NCBI GenBank assembly: GCA_964600025.1
Contig: CAZRHJ010000042.1
Location: 1 to 17,626, forward strand
DNA length: 17,626 nucleotides
Direction of reading: 5' to 3'
Source of the DNA: JADFUS01 sp964600025
GTDB lineage: Bacteria; Bacteroidota; Bacteroidia; Bacteroidales; Rikenellaceae
Part shown: in pieces, positions 1-8,105 of the stretch
Layout of the letters: each line of letters begins with the position of its first letter
How positions within the stretch are numbered: the first letter of the stretch is position 1
Position numbers and translations under genes: made by a program
The notes under the pieces: model-generated
What the model was told of the DNA's origin: nothing
What the model saw: only the letters and a program-made list of their open reading frames with translations
Databases searched by the model: none

Positions 1-823
1 TTTCTTTCCAGTAGCTTATGTTTTGTAGTTCGTTTGAAAGAATTTGCTCCTCAATTTTTAATTTGTTGAGAGCATAACTTTTTTCAATAATGCTATCCAA
101 ATCGTTCTCATTGTATTGAGTTTGGCTGTTAATATAAGCGTTTACGTCAATTAATTCTGTTATGTTTGATTTAGTTTGCTTGAATTGTCCTTTGAGTATT
201 AGTAATTCATATTTTATTTCTATTGGTGAAATTGCAGTTACTTTTTTCTCATTAAACAACTCTTTTTGCAGATTATATAATGCTGTTTTTATATCTATTT
301 TTCTTTGTAGAACATAATTATACGCCGAGTTCAAAATATCTTCATTATCTTCAATATTTGCTTTTTTTATTTGATTTTCGTATTTTATATGATATTGTGA
401 GCCAAGTAAATCCGCTTTTTTACGAATATACTTTTTGTTTATAAATCCACTTTTTAGAATATTCCACGAAAATGTTGCTTGGAGCTTGTTTTTGTATCCC
501 TCAAAATCATCTGAGGTGTCATCGTTAAAATCAATCCCAAATTTGTGGTCGTAATTAAGTGAAAATTTAAGCCCTGTATTTGATGTGTGGGACTTTGTGT
601 AGTTATATTTCCAATTCTCTATATTAGATTTGAAATCCTCTGGAATATTATATTTTGTTTGTTTGTCAGTTATATTCAAGTTGTTGTTGTGATTTATTTC
701 GGAGTTAATCTCCTTTATCAACATAGTAATATTGTTCAGACAACTATCCAAATTTTGAGCATTAGAATGTTCAAAACAAAAGAAAAAAAACAAAATCCCT
801 AATATAATTTTAGTTCGTATCAT
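1..823 (-). CDS. Secreted helix-rich protein, possibly TolC-like (partial, 3' end outside window)
   Basis: An open frame runs without a stop from an ATG at 823 to the window edge, giving about 274 residues of an incomplete protein. The N-terminus reads as a signal peptide: a short basic start (MIRTK), a run rich in Ile, Leu and Phe, and likely cleavage after the NAQ around residue 23. Residues from about 120 onward are charged and amphipathic with few prolines, suggesting long alpha helices; a segment near FSWNILKSGF resembles the barrel-to-helix transition of outer-membrane efflux (TolC-type) proteins. The ATG overlaps the upstream dehydrogenase stop in an ATGA arrangement, so the two genes are translationally coupled. 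A TolC-like role would fit export of a surface product, but this rests only on overall character, and the C-terminal half that would decide it is missing. Secretion is well supported; the family is a guess. Confidence 0.6.
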   Translation of the reverse strand, partial: MIRTKIILGILFFFFCFEHSNAQNLDSCLNNITMLIKEINSEINHNNNLNITDKQTKYNIPEDFKSNIENWKYNYTKSHTSNTGLKFSLNYDHKFGIDFNDDTSDDFEGYKNKLQATFSWNILKSGFINKKYIRKKADLLGSQYHIKYENQIKKANIEDNEDILNSAYNYVLQRKIDIKTALYNLQKELFNEKKVTAISPIEIKYELLILKGQFKQTKSNITELIDVNAYINSQTQYNENDLDSIIEKSYALNKLKIEEQILSNELQNISYWKE

Positions 824-2097
824 AATCTTCCGTCAATCATTTCTTTTGGCAAAATACTTTTTATATCGTACAGAATACCTTTTTCGGTCAATAACTCCCT
901 GAAATTAAAATCTATAAATTCATTGTGTTCGACTGTTAGTATTATACAATCATATTTTTTTTGAGTATCAAGAGCAAAAACTCTATTTACATTATAGTCG
1001 ATTTTCTCTACGTGTGGGTCAAAAACGTCTATATTATCTGTGAATATCTCAAATTTTTGTATCAAGTCCTTTGTTTTCGTATTTCGAATATCCCCACAAT
1101 TTGCTTTAAAAGAATAGCCTAAAAATAGAATTTTAGCATCTTTCACTAAATTTCCTTTTAGATTCATTATTTTTATAATCTCGTTTGACACAAAATTTGG
1201 CATATCGTTATTTATTTGCCTTGCTTGTGTCATTAGAGTAGGGGAGAATCCAATGTTATTAGAGGCATCTATCAAATAGTATGGGTCTACACTTATGCAA
1301 TGTCCTCCAACAAGTCCGGGAATTAGCTTCATAAAATTCCATTTAGTAGAAGCTGCGGCTATAACGTCTGCTGTGTCAATACCCATTTTTGCAAAAATCA
1401 TAGCAACTTCGTTTATAAATGCTATATTTATATCTCTTTGTGAGTTTTCTATGATTTTGGCAGCTTCTGCCACTTTTATGCTTGGTGCAAGATATGTGCC
1501 TGCTTTGATAACCGATTTATATAATTCGTTTATAATCTTTGCACTATCTGCTGTGCCTCCCGACACTATTTTGTTAATGTTTTCAACCGTTCTTTTCTTA
1601 TCTCCCGGGTTAATTCTTTCTGGTGAATATCCAATAAAAAAATCTATATTACATTTTAATTTTGATTTTGATTCTTTTTCTATAATTGGAACACAGTGGT
1701 TTTCGGTAGCACCGGGGTATATTGTTGATTCGTAAATAACATAATCCCCTTTTTTTATGATTTTTGCAATGGTTTTGGTAGCTGAATTTATAAATGATAA
1801 ATCGGGGCTATTATTCGCATTAATAGGTGTGGGTACTGTTATAATATATACATTGCAATCTTTGATGTCGTCTGTGTTGTTTGTTGCAAAGAAACCTTTT
1901 AATATTGCTTCGTTTAACAAACTACTGTCGATATTGTTTGTAGTGTCCTCTCCTTTGTTAATCTCTTCAATTCTACTACTATTAGTATCATAACCAATAG
2001 TAGTATATTTTGAAGAAAAAAGTCTTGCAAGGGGTAAGCCTACATAACCCAGTCCGATTACACAAATACGATATTTATTGTAAGATAGGTTGTTCAT
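820..2097 (-). CDS. Nucleotide-sugar 6-dehydrogenase (UDP-HexNAc dehydrogenase type, TviB/WbpA/WbpO-like)
   Basis: This 425-residue protein belongs to the UDP-glucose/GDP-mannose dehydrogenase superfamily, which oxidises the C6 alcohol of a nucleotide sugar to a carboxylate in two NAD-dependent steps in the cytoplasm. The NAD-binding loop GLGYVGLP is at residues 15-22 and YSPERINPGD at 157-166. The catalytic set is intact: Lys214 and Asn218 in EAAKIIEN, and Cys267 and Asp271 in GGHCISVD. A C-terminal sequence around FKANCGDIRNTKT resembles enzymes acting on UDP-N-acetylhexosamines, so the product is probably a UDP-HexNAc uronate for capsule, O-antigen or exopolysaccharide. The exact substrate (GlcNAc, GalNAc or ManNAc) cannot be read. 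It lies 23 bases after the upstream lipoprotein gene and overlaps the downstream secreted-protein gene by 4 bases. No glycosyltransferases are in view. Confidence 0.93.
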   Translation of the reverse strand: MNNLSYNKYRICVIGLGYVGLPLARLFSSKYTTIGYDTNSSRIEEINKGEDTTNNIDSSLLNEAILKGFFATNNTDDIKDCNVYIITVPTPINANNSPDLSFINSATKTIAKIIKKGDYVIYESTIYPGATENHCVPIIEKESKSKLKCNIDFFIGYSPERINPGDKKRTVENINKIVSGGTADSAKIINELYKSVIKAGTYLAPSIKVAEAAKIIENSQRDINIAFINEVAMIFAKMGIDTADVIAAASTKWNFMKLIPGLVGGHCISVDPYYLIDASNNIGFSPTLMTQARQINNDMPNFVSNEIIKIMNLKGNLVKDAKILFLGYSFKANCGDIRNTKTKDLIQKFEIFTDNIDVFDPHVEKIDYNVNRVFALDTQKKYDCIILTVEHNEFIDFNFRELLTEKGILYDIKSILPKEMIDGRL

Positions 2098-2120
2098 AGG
2101 TTTGTAAGAATATTTATTTG

Positions 2121-3422
2121 TTATTCAAACAAATTAGAATCTTTATTGATAGACATTAGGCCTTGTGTGCCATAAGCAATATATACTGTATTGTTTCTGA
2201 CTTTGACAAAGTTTGCAGAAGGAGCTTTTTCAGAGTCCTTAATTTTGAAAACTTTGTATGGAGACATTACGCCATTTTGGTGTGTAAATACTCTTACGCC
2301 CAATTCACCAGCAGCTTGATAAACATAATTTTCGTCTATATCTGCAGAAATTGCATATTTGTCTGTTGTAGAAATGTGTGTAATAGTCCCTTTTGGTTCA
2401 GAATAATCAATTTTGAAACTTTGTAGTCCTTTATCGGCAGCACAAATATATGCTATCTTTTCATTTGCATTTGAACCATTTGTTAGCAAACATTGGTTTT
2501 TGCCTTGATAGTCTTTTACAAATTGTAGAGTACTATTAGAGCCAGATGCAGTTTTGCTATAAAAATTGCTTTTTGGAGCATCTTTGAAGAATTGCATATA
2601 AAATATAGCATTGTATCCTGTTTGAGTGTTAGAATACTTGCTCATATGTAGAGTTAAAACCGAACCATTATTTGTAGCAATCCATTTTCCTCTCAAATCT
2701 TTATTTCCTTGTGAGAAAATTGGTGTTAAAATATTTCCATCAACACGAGTTTTTTGAAATCCTCCTCTTGTTAGAAAAGCACTCTGTTTAACTTCACTTT
2801 TCCCATCAAAACTAAAAACAGTTTCATCTTCTTCCTCGCCAATGTTAGTCGTGCCGTCCGAAGCACTTGATGTGTAGATATATGTACTACCGTTCTCGTT
2901 AGATAGAGCCAAACCATTTGCACTTTCTCCGCAAATCTTAATAGAATTTAATGTTTCTGTTTCTACAAATTTGTTGTTTTCTATTTGAACCATAGCTACG
3001 ACTGGCCCATTTTTGTGGTCTATTGCAGCAAAAACACGATTGTTTTGGTCAGTAATTATATTATTTACTCTTGATTCGGGGAACTCCATAACAGCTTCTA
3101 CCTTGTTTAGTAAACCATCATTACAGCTAATAAGCTCAATACGACCAGCACTATTTCCATTTGTTGCGTGATACGAAACAACTGCCAAATTGTCGTTCAA
3201 AAAATCAATACAAGTAGCAGTCATTTGTGCAGGTTCGTTTATAGTTCCTGTTTCTGCAACCAATGATTTGGTTTCTGATACTCTATCTGTTGCAAAATTA
3301 TCAACTTTTACACTAATAGCCTGTTTTGTCCAAGAATAATCAACTGTACCTTCTGATTTCTCACAAGAAGTAATCAAAACTAAAATAAACAAAATGTTTA
3401 ATAGTTTAATTGTATTTTTCAT
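2121..3422 (-). CDS. Beta-propeller-like lipoprotein
   Basis: This 433-residue protein begins with a lipoprotein signal peptide whose lipobox LITSC places the lipidated cysteine at residue 20, so it should be anchored in the envelope, probably the outer membrane. The rest looks like repeated beta-strand units. In the last third, three units recur with the form 'aromatic, x, small residues, G-x-x-hydrophobic-x-hydrophobic' (AADKGLQSFKI, AAGELGVRVF, AYGTQGLMSI), typical of beta-propeller blades such as LVIVD-type repeats. An acidic stretch (GEEEDE) sits in the middle. No catalytic motif was recognised. It is the first gene of a unit with the sugar dehydrogenase and the secreted helical protein and has its own promoter at 3454-3484. 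Its role could be scaffolding or ligand sensing linked to the polysaccharide or export function of its neighbours; this is inference from position. Confidence 0.75.
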   Translation of the reverse strand: MKNTIKLLNILFILVLITSCEKSEGTVDYSWTKQAISVKVDNFATDRVSETKSLVAETGTINEPAQMTATCIDFLNDNLAVVSYHATNGNSAGRIELISCNDGLLNKVEAVMEFPESRVNNIITDQNNRVFAAIDHKNGPVVAMVQIENNKFVETETLNSIKICGESANGLALSNENGSTYIYTSSASDGTTNIGEEEDETVFSFDGKSEVKQSAFLTRGGFQKTRVDGNILTPIFSQGNKDLRGKWIATNNGSVLTLHMSKYSNTQTGYNAIFYMQFFKDAPKSNFYSKTASGSNSTLQFVKDYQGKNQCLLTNGSNANEKIAYICAADKGLQSFKIDYSEPKGTITHISTTDKYAISADIDENYVYQAAGELGVRVFTHQNGVMSPYKVFKIKDSEKAPSANFVKVRNNTVYIAYGTQGLMSINKDSNLFE

Positions 3423-3453
3423 AACTTTATAGTTTGATCTTTTAAAACTTTTG

Positions 3454-3484
3454 CAAAAGTAATAAAATATAAATAAGTATCAAA
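3454..3484 (-). promoter_or_regulatory. Bacteroidota-type promoter of the lipoprotein/dehydrogenase unit
   Basis: Read on the minus strand, TTTG (3484-3481) is followed by 19 bases and then TACTTTTG (3461-3454), matching the Bacteroidota -33/-7 pattern TTTG, N19-21, TAnnTTTG. The start codon at 3422 lies about 31 bases after the -7 box, leaving a leader of roughly 25 bases. The -33 box lies inside a large palindrome. Confidence 0.75.
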
Positions 3485-3512
3485 AAATATACTATATTTT
3501 CTGATACTTATT
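3472..3512. promoter_or_regulatory. 41-bp near-perfect palindrome over the -33 box (operator or terminator)
   Basis: Outer arms AATAAGTATCA (3472-3482) and TGATACTTATT (3502-3512) are perfect reverse complements over 11 bases. After one mismatch (3483/3501), inner arms AAAATATA (3484-3491) and TATATTTT (3493-3500) match over 8 bases around a single central base at 3492. It covers the -33 element of the lipoprotein promoter. Such symmetry suits a dimeric or tetrameric regulator site. It could instead be an AT-rich terminator for transcripts arriving from the fimbrial operon. Confidence 0.6.
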
Positions 3513-3643
3513 ATGTGTTATTTTTTAATATTAATACTGTTTTATCTATTTTAAGAATGAAAAATAATATTTTATTTGCTTTTGTATGAATTTTAATAAT
3601 TTAATGTGTAAATACTGATTAGTGTTAAAATTTACTGTTATCT

Positions 3644-3714
3644 GCTAAAAACGAAACTTTGGTTTCTTAGAGATACATTTACTTGTAAAATCTTTATGGG
3701 CAAGTTTCGTTTTT
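3644..3714. repeat. Inverted repeat after the fimbrial operon; copy 1 of a CGAAACT repeat family, possible terminator
   Basis: Arms AAAAACGAAACTT (3647-3659) and AAGTTTCGTTTTT (3702-3714) are perfect 13-base reverse complements separated by 42 bases. The site begins 15 bases after the stop codon of the last fimbrial gene. On the minus strand the second arm ends in TTTTT, so a transcript could end here, although the loop is long for a classical intrinsic terminator. The left edge GCTAAAAACGAAACT recurs in closely related form at 10245 and 17513. Confidence 0.55.
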
Positions 3715-3729
3715 TGTGGACAGTACTAT

Positions 3730-4686
3730 TTATATTGCATCTATATCCCCAGTGTTGGGTATCCACGGAGTTATTGTTGCGTTAGAAATTGTAATATTTC
3801 TACCTTTTATAATTAGATTATAGGTATATTTTTCTCCAATGATATAGTTGTTGGCAGGGATATTATTGCTTACAGTTTCTATTTTTGTAGGGTCTGTAAA
3901 ATAATACTGCATCTCTATATTCATATCGCCTTCTGATAGTGTTTGTGGCAAAATAAATAAATTTAAATCCTTATCATTTAGAATTTTTTTGGTTTTGTCT
4001 GCCACGAAATTACTTTTTATTAGGCTATGTGTCGAAGCACTATGGAATGTATCTCCCAACACCCAGTTGCCATTTGTCCAATAATCAAATTTTCCATTGT
4101 TTTTGACTTTTGAATTAGCATAGCTTATTTTGAAACTCGTAATAGTGGCAGTATTGTCAGAATTTGTGTTATCCAGTACAACACTAAACCCTATTGAACT
4201 TAGTATGTGTTTGAAACTCAAATTTATAGCTCTATTATTTGCAGTTTTTGCTAAATTTGCTGATTTTGAGGCTAATATATCAATTTGTTGTTCTGGATTA
4301 TCGGCTATTGTACAGTCCAAATGTGGGTATCCATTGCTCGAAGTAACTGTTCCTACCGATATTGGCGAAATTGCTAAAAATGAAATATAATCATTTCCCC
4401 CCTCGTTTGGCCAGTATTTCAGTGGCGAGTATTCGTAACTACTTCCGTTCCAATTCACCTCAATCCCGTCCATAAAATTTGATAGTTCATTAGTTCCAGC
4501 CCACATATTTTCACGAGTGTAATACCCGTAACACTTAAATCCGTTTGTTTTCAGATTGTTATTATTATAAATAGCTCCCTTTGTGAAAACGTTTGTATAG
4601 AAAGAAATATAATCGTTGTCTTGATTTTTGCTACACGCAACCAAAACAAAAATATTTATTAAAACTAATATATGTTTAATTCTCAT
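3730..4686 (-). CDS. Fimbrillin-family lipoprotein (short accessory pilus subunit)
   Basis: This 318-residue protein is the last gene of the fimbrial locus. Its lipobox LVAC puts the lipidated cysteine at residue 18, followed by SK as in the other subunits. Fimbrillin (Mfa_like_1-type) landmarks are present in order: ISFYT...FTKGA near the start, YWPNEGGNDYISFLAISP (a 'YWP...l.F.Ay.P' element) around residues 91-110, LSFKHILSSIGFSV in the middle, and YTYNLIIKGRNITISNATITPWIPN near the end. The final residues GDIDAI resemble the NDDIDM end of the 355-residue probable shaft subunit. It is the second most compact fimbrillin here and lacks the extra C-terminal region of its three upstream neighbours. 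Its ATG overlaps the upstream gene by 11 bases, implying coupled translation. It may be a minor shaft, adaptor or terminating subunit; which cannot be told. Confidence 0.8.
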   Translation of the reverse strand: MRIKHILVLINIFVLVACSKNQDNDYISFYTNVFTKGAIYNNNNLKTNGFKCYGYYTRENMWAGTNELSNFMDGIEVNWNGSSYEYSPLKYWPNEGGNDYISFLAISPISVGTVTSSNGYPHLDCTIADNPEQQIDILASKSANLAKTANNRAINLSFKHILSSIGFSVVLDNTNSDNTATITSFKISYANSKVKNNGKFDYWTNGNWVLGDTFHSASTHSLIKSNFVADKTKKILNDKDLNLFILPQTLSEGDMNIEMQYYFTDPTKIETVSNNIPANNYIIGEKYTYNLIIKGRNITISNATITPWIPNTGDIDAI

Positions 4687-6100
4687 TTTTATTCAAATTT
4701 TCTGTCATTATAATATAATTTTCTGTTACATATATTGCCTCGTTCAACAATGTTTGGTAATCGTCAGGCGAAAATATATAATCATTATACAGCATCAAAA
4801 ATCCTCCACTATTGGGATTGTCTGTTGGTTTGTAATCAAATGCAAGTTTATCTCCCTCAGCATATACTCCGTTTGTTATTCTTCCGCCGTGTATTTGGCT
4901 GGTTTGACTTACGGTTGTTCCTATGTTGTCCTCGTTATTGGCATAAGTTTTTAGAACTCTTATTGCAATCCCTTTTGAATAGTCTATCTCGTCTGGTTTA
5001 GACAGTGATATGGTAGGGTAGGCAACAGCTGCAAGTGCTTTTTGGATTGTTTTTGTTTCGTCGTACAATTTCTCAATTTTGATAATTCCGTTGCTTTGTG
5101 TGCCACATAAATAGGTGATATATCCTTCATTTTTTTTATTAAAACCTTCAAAATCAATTATTGCAGAGTTGAAATCTTGTTTGTGCTTTGTCAAATCCAC
5201 TTTGTTTGCCACAAATCCCGAAGATTCTATAATTTCAGGATTTTCGTTCATTGGTGCTATTGAAAACCAATAAAAGTAAATAGCATCGTCGTTTACCTCC
5301 ATTTTTATGGTATATTCATAGCCTTCTTTAAACTCTTTTAGTGATGTTGCTTTAAAAGATTTATTCAGTACGGTTAAGTTTAGAGTATATTCATCTCCTG
5401 CTTTTTTGGGAGGGATAATCACTTCATAAATAGCTGGTTTTCTAACGCCATCTCCGTCTTGACTAAGTTTTGGAGCAACTGTATTTGTTTTGTCAAGCAC
5501 TTTCATCTCCCCAGTTTTTGTGTTCATTTTAACAGAAGTTTTCACTCCTTCAATATAAAACAATCTACTGTTATCGTTTGCGATAGTACTTCCTTGTTCA
5601 AATCCTTTTCCAGCAGTTAGTTCAAATCTTAATTTTGTCATTTTGTGTCTAAACTCCAAATCTACTGCCGAATTTGTAGCAGTAGTTTGTTTTGCAAACA
5701 ATAAATCGGAACTTTCTGTTCCATTTAGATACTGACCGTTTTCTATTTCAAATAAAATATAATCGTTATCTACTATTTGAGTTTCGCTGTTGTATGGTGC
5801 GTAAGCCGAAACTAATGGGCTTAAACCCGAATAGTTCTTCATTCCACTTTCGCTCTTCCAATTTGTGCCATTATGAAAATATCTGACATTTGAATATTCA
5901 AATACTGTGTTTGTAGAATTTGCCACATATACTCCAAATTCTTTGGCCGTAGGGAACTCAACAGAAGCATAATTAATATTATCTATTTTAATTATGCTAT
6001 TAATCTTTAAATCGTTTGTGTTGGTAGTATCTTTGGAACAAGCAAAAAATAATGCTGTAATTCCAAAAAATGCAATTATTTTAGTTAATATTCCATTCAT
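4676..6100 (-). CDS. Fimbrillin-family lipoprotein with extra C-terminal domain
   Basis: This 474-residue protein has lipobox FFAC with the cysteine at residue 21, followed by SKD. Fimbrillin-like landmarks are the LVSAYAPYNSE element near residue 96, SSDLLFAKQ near 130, LEFRHKMTKLRFEL near 149, and EYTIKMEV near 265. After about residue 300 there is a further region (IDFEGFNKKNEGYITYLCG..., then DYSKGIAIRVL and GGFLMLYNDYIF) that looks related to the middle of the two larger upstream subunits, but no FISUMP domain follows. The start overlaps the upstream FISUMP gene by 20 bases and the end overlaps the downstream fimbrillin by 11, so this is one tightly packed operon. The probable role is a minor subunit near the pilus tip or base, exported as a lipoprotein. 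The family call is by motif pattern; the position in the pilus is inference. Confidence 0.78.
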   Translation of the reverse strand: MNGILTKIIAFFGITALFFACSKDTTNTNDLKINSIIKIDNINYASVEFPTAKEFGVYVANSTNTVFEYSNVRYFHNGTNWKSESGMKNYSGLSPLVSAYAPYNSETQIVDNDYILFEIENGQYLNGTESSDLLFAKQTTATNSAVDLEFRHKMTKLRFELTAGKGFEQGSTIANDNSRLFYIEGVKTSVKMNTKTGEMKVLDKTNTVAPKLSQDGDGVRKPAIYEVIIPPKKAGDEYTLNLTVLNKSFKATSLKEFKEGYEYTIKMEVNDDAIYFYWFSIAPMNENPEIIESSGFVANKVDLTKHKQDFNSAIIDFEGFNKKNEGYITYLCGTQSNGIIKIEKLYDETKTIQKALAAVAYPTISLSKPDEIDYSKGIAIRVLKTYANNEDNIGTTVSQTSQIHGGRITNGVYAEGDKLAFDYKPTDNPNSGGFLMLYNDYIFSPDDYQTLLNEAIYVTENYIIMTENLNKNEN

Positions 6101-8105
6101 TGATATTGGTTATTTGATTAACTGGTCGTATGTAATGGCCTGTATTAAATTCATAAATATTTTGGATTTTTATATCTCCATTTCCTTCAATTCCTTCTGT
6201 TGGTGGCGTATTAGATGTTCTGCCAAGTCCCTCAGTTCCTACTGTATATGCTTTATTTGTCAGATAATTAGCCTCAGCCTCTGGAACATCTGGATTAACC
6301 AAAGTTGAAGTCCACCAAGAAAATCGCTGATTTAGAAAGTCAAATCCAAATTTGTTATACACTTTGCTGAAATAATCTCTATATCCACCTGCAATAGGTT
6401 TAAATCCTGCTTTTTCTAAGTGAGAAATATTTGATGTTGTTCCTATTGGTGTTACGTAAGTCAATAATTCCTCCCATTGTGATTTAGTAGGGACTTGCCA
6501 ATTCACTTTTCTGTTAGTTGTGATGAGCGGGTGTCTAACTGCATAGTAATTATATATTACGCCATATTTGTTTCTCACAGTAGATTCTTTATAGCCAAGA
6601 GTTCTTGATGTAAAACCAAACACACAGCACGAAGGCACGTTCCTAACAGTCCAAGAAGACCATAAATAGCTCTCCCCAATAGGCGGATTAGGTAATGATG
6701 TTATGCCATTACCAATGTACAGTGGAGTGCCATCATTTAATTTTGAATTTTCAACATTTTGCTGTGTCCACATTTGAAGTCCAATTTTTACAATTCCATA
6801 GGAGAATGACTCTGCATCTGTTGTTCCATAAGATGAGTTTTCGGATTGAGGTCTATAATCATCTATAAAATATGCCTCATCTACAACCTTATCAAATATA
6901 TGAGAATCATCTACCGTAGTCCTGATTACACCATCTACTATAAATAATGTTCCTCTAAGCAATGGGCTTCCTTTAATTTCCTCTGGTACAATGGTATGAC
7001 TACCATCTTCGTTCCAATATATTGTTTCGAGTGAATTATATATAACTCCTTTGCTAAAATCTGCTGTTTTGACTCCGTCTTTATTGTTTACGACATACAA
7101 AATATCACGAGTAACTCCGTCTACTAATTCTCTGCAAATTAGACCTATAATTGAGCCGTCCAATGTTGTACATTTGAATACGTGAGTGTGTTCGTAATAT
7201 TCTTTTTGTGGTAAAGTGATTAAAAATGCTTTTTTTCTATTTATATCGTTATCTGTAATTGGTGGAGTAGTGATGTCCCAATCCACTATGCTAATATTAT
7301 TGATTGTCAAACCTGTTTTGTGCATAGTTACGTTTAATGAATATTCGTTACCACTTTTTATCGTAAAATCCGATTTTAGAATATGTTTGTAAGTCTTGTT
7401 AGGAGTGGTGATAGTCAATAATGTATTGCCACTGAAAATGGTTTGTGGTACAACAATAGCTTTGTAGGAGTTCTCTCCATTGCTTCCCATTGTTATATCT
7501 TGGATAGTAGGAATATCCAAATAACTAATATCTCCGTTTTGTGAGCATAAATTGATTTTTGCAGATAGTTGCGAATTGTTTATGCTTATGTTAGAGATAG
7601 TTGGGATAGTTTCCAAACCTTCTCCTACTTTCAAATTTATAATTATCTTTGATAATTGATGTTTGAAATTTAAGTCTATATTTTTTGTGGTATTATTAAT
7701 TGCTGAAGCAAACAAAAAATCACTATCGTCATAGTTTTGTTGGGTAGATTGGTCTGCTCTGACAGATACCTGCATTTCGGTAGCCTCCCCAATGGTTTCA
7801 CTATATGGGTAGTAAGCATAAAAATTATAGGCATCTTCTGGTTTTAATATTTGATTGTTTGTTTCAAATGTGCCATTAGAAAGAGTCCATAAGTTGTTTT
7901 TGCTACTTATTATGTTGTTATTCTCTACGAAAGTGCCAATTTTGTTGCCGTCGGCAAAAGAAATTTTGTCGATTAAAACAACTTTTGTATTTGTCAAACT
8001 ATATGAAGAAATATTTATAAAATCTTCATTTTCTTTGTATTTATTTTTGCTACACCCAAGCAGTACAATGAATGTCAAAAGTATTGTGTAATTTATCTTG
8101 CTCAT
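6081..8105 (-). CDS. Fimbrillin-like lipoprotein with C-terminal FISUMP domain (tip/adhesin candidate)
   Basis: This 674-residue protein has lipobox LLGC with the cysteine at residue 18. Residues of about 30-280 look like a fimbrillin (Mfa_like_1) fold: FYAYYPYSE at 95-103, DFLFAS at 129-134, FKHQLSKI at 147-154, and IVDWDITTP near 273. A central beta-rich region with GLICRELVDG and SKGVIYNSLE follows. Residues of about 440-662 carry the signature of the Fibrobacter succinogenes major paralogous (FISUMP) domain: IGLQMWTQQN at 441-450, YGVIYNYYAV at 514-523, WQVPTKSQWEEL at 536-547, GGYRDYF near 573, SWWTS at 596-600 and GHYIRPV at 656-662. Such domains occur at the ends of Bacteroidota surface proteins and are plausible binding modules. 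The ATG overlaps the upstream stop in an ATGA arrangement. A tip or near-tip adhesin is the best guess. Confidence 0.85.
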   Translation of the reverse strand: MSKINYTILLTFIVLLGCSKNKYKENEDFINISSYSLTNTKVVLIDKISFADGNKIGTFVENNNIISSKNNLWTLSNGTFETNNQILKPEDAYNFYAYYPYSETIGEATEMQVSVRADQSTQQNYDDSDFLFASAINNTTKNIDLNFKHQLSKIIINLKVGEGLETIPTISNISINNSQLSAKINLCSQNGDISYLDIPTIQDITMGSNGENSYKAIVVPQTIFSGNTLLTITTPNKTYKHILKSDFTIKSGNEYSLNVTMHKTGLTINNISIVDWDITTPPITDNDINRKKAFLITLPQKEYYEHTHVFKCTTLDGSIIGLICRELVDGVTRDILYVVNNKDGVKTADFSKGVIYNSLETIYWNEDGSHTIVPEEIKGSPLLRGTLFIVDGVIRTTVDDSHIFDKVVDEAYFIDDYRPQSENSSYGTTDAESFSYGIVKIGLQMWTQQNVENSKLNDGTPLYIGNGITSLPNPPIGESYLWSSWTVRNVPSCCVFGFTSRTLGYKESTVRNKYGVIYNYYAVRHPLITTNRKVNWQVPTKSQWEELLTYVTPIGTTSNISHLEKAGFKPIAGGYRDYFSKVYNKFGFDFLNQRFSWWTSTLVNPDVPEAEANYLTNKAYTVGTEGLGRTSNTPPTEGIEGNGDIKIQNIYEFNTGHYIRPVNQITNINEWNIN

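Larger units (their letters stand above)
3423..3729. other. 307-bp non-coding region between fimbrial locus and lipoprotein unit
   Basis: No convincing gene is present on either strand. From right to left the region holds a long-range inverted repeat just after the last fimbrial gene (3644-3714), an AT-rich stretch without recognisable signals (about 3513-3643), a 41-bp near-perfect palindrome (3472-3512), and the promoter of the lipoprotein gene (3454-3484). Confidence 0.7.

Noticed and set aside
783..790. Run of eight A (phase-variable tract) near the start of the partial secreted protein gene
   Set aside because: The tract encodes Phe residues of the signal peptide and is in frame. Runs of 7-8 A/T are common in this AT-rich sequence, so slippage control is not supported.
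1295..1735. 146-residue plus-strand open frame inside the sugar dehydrogenase
   Set aside because: It is antisense to the conserved catalytic region of the dehydrogenase and shows no family features.
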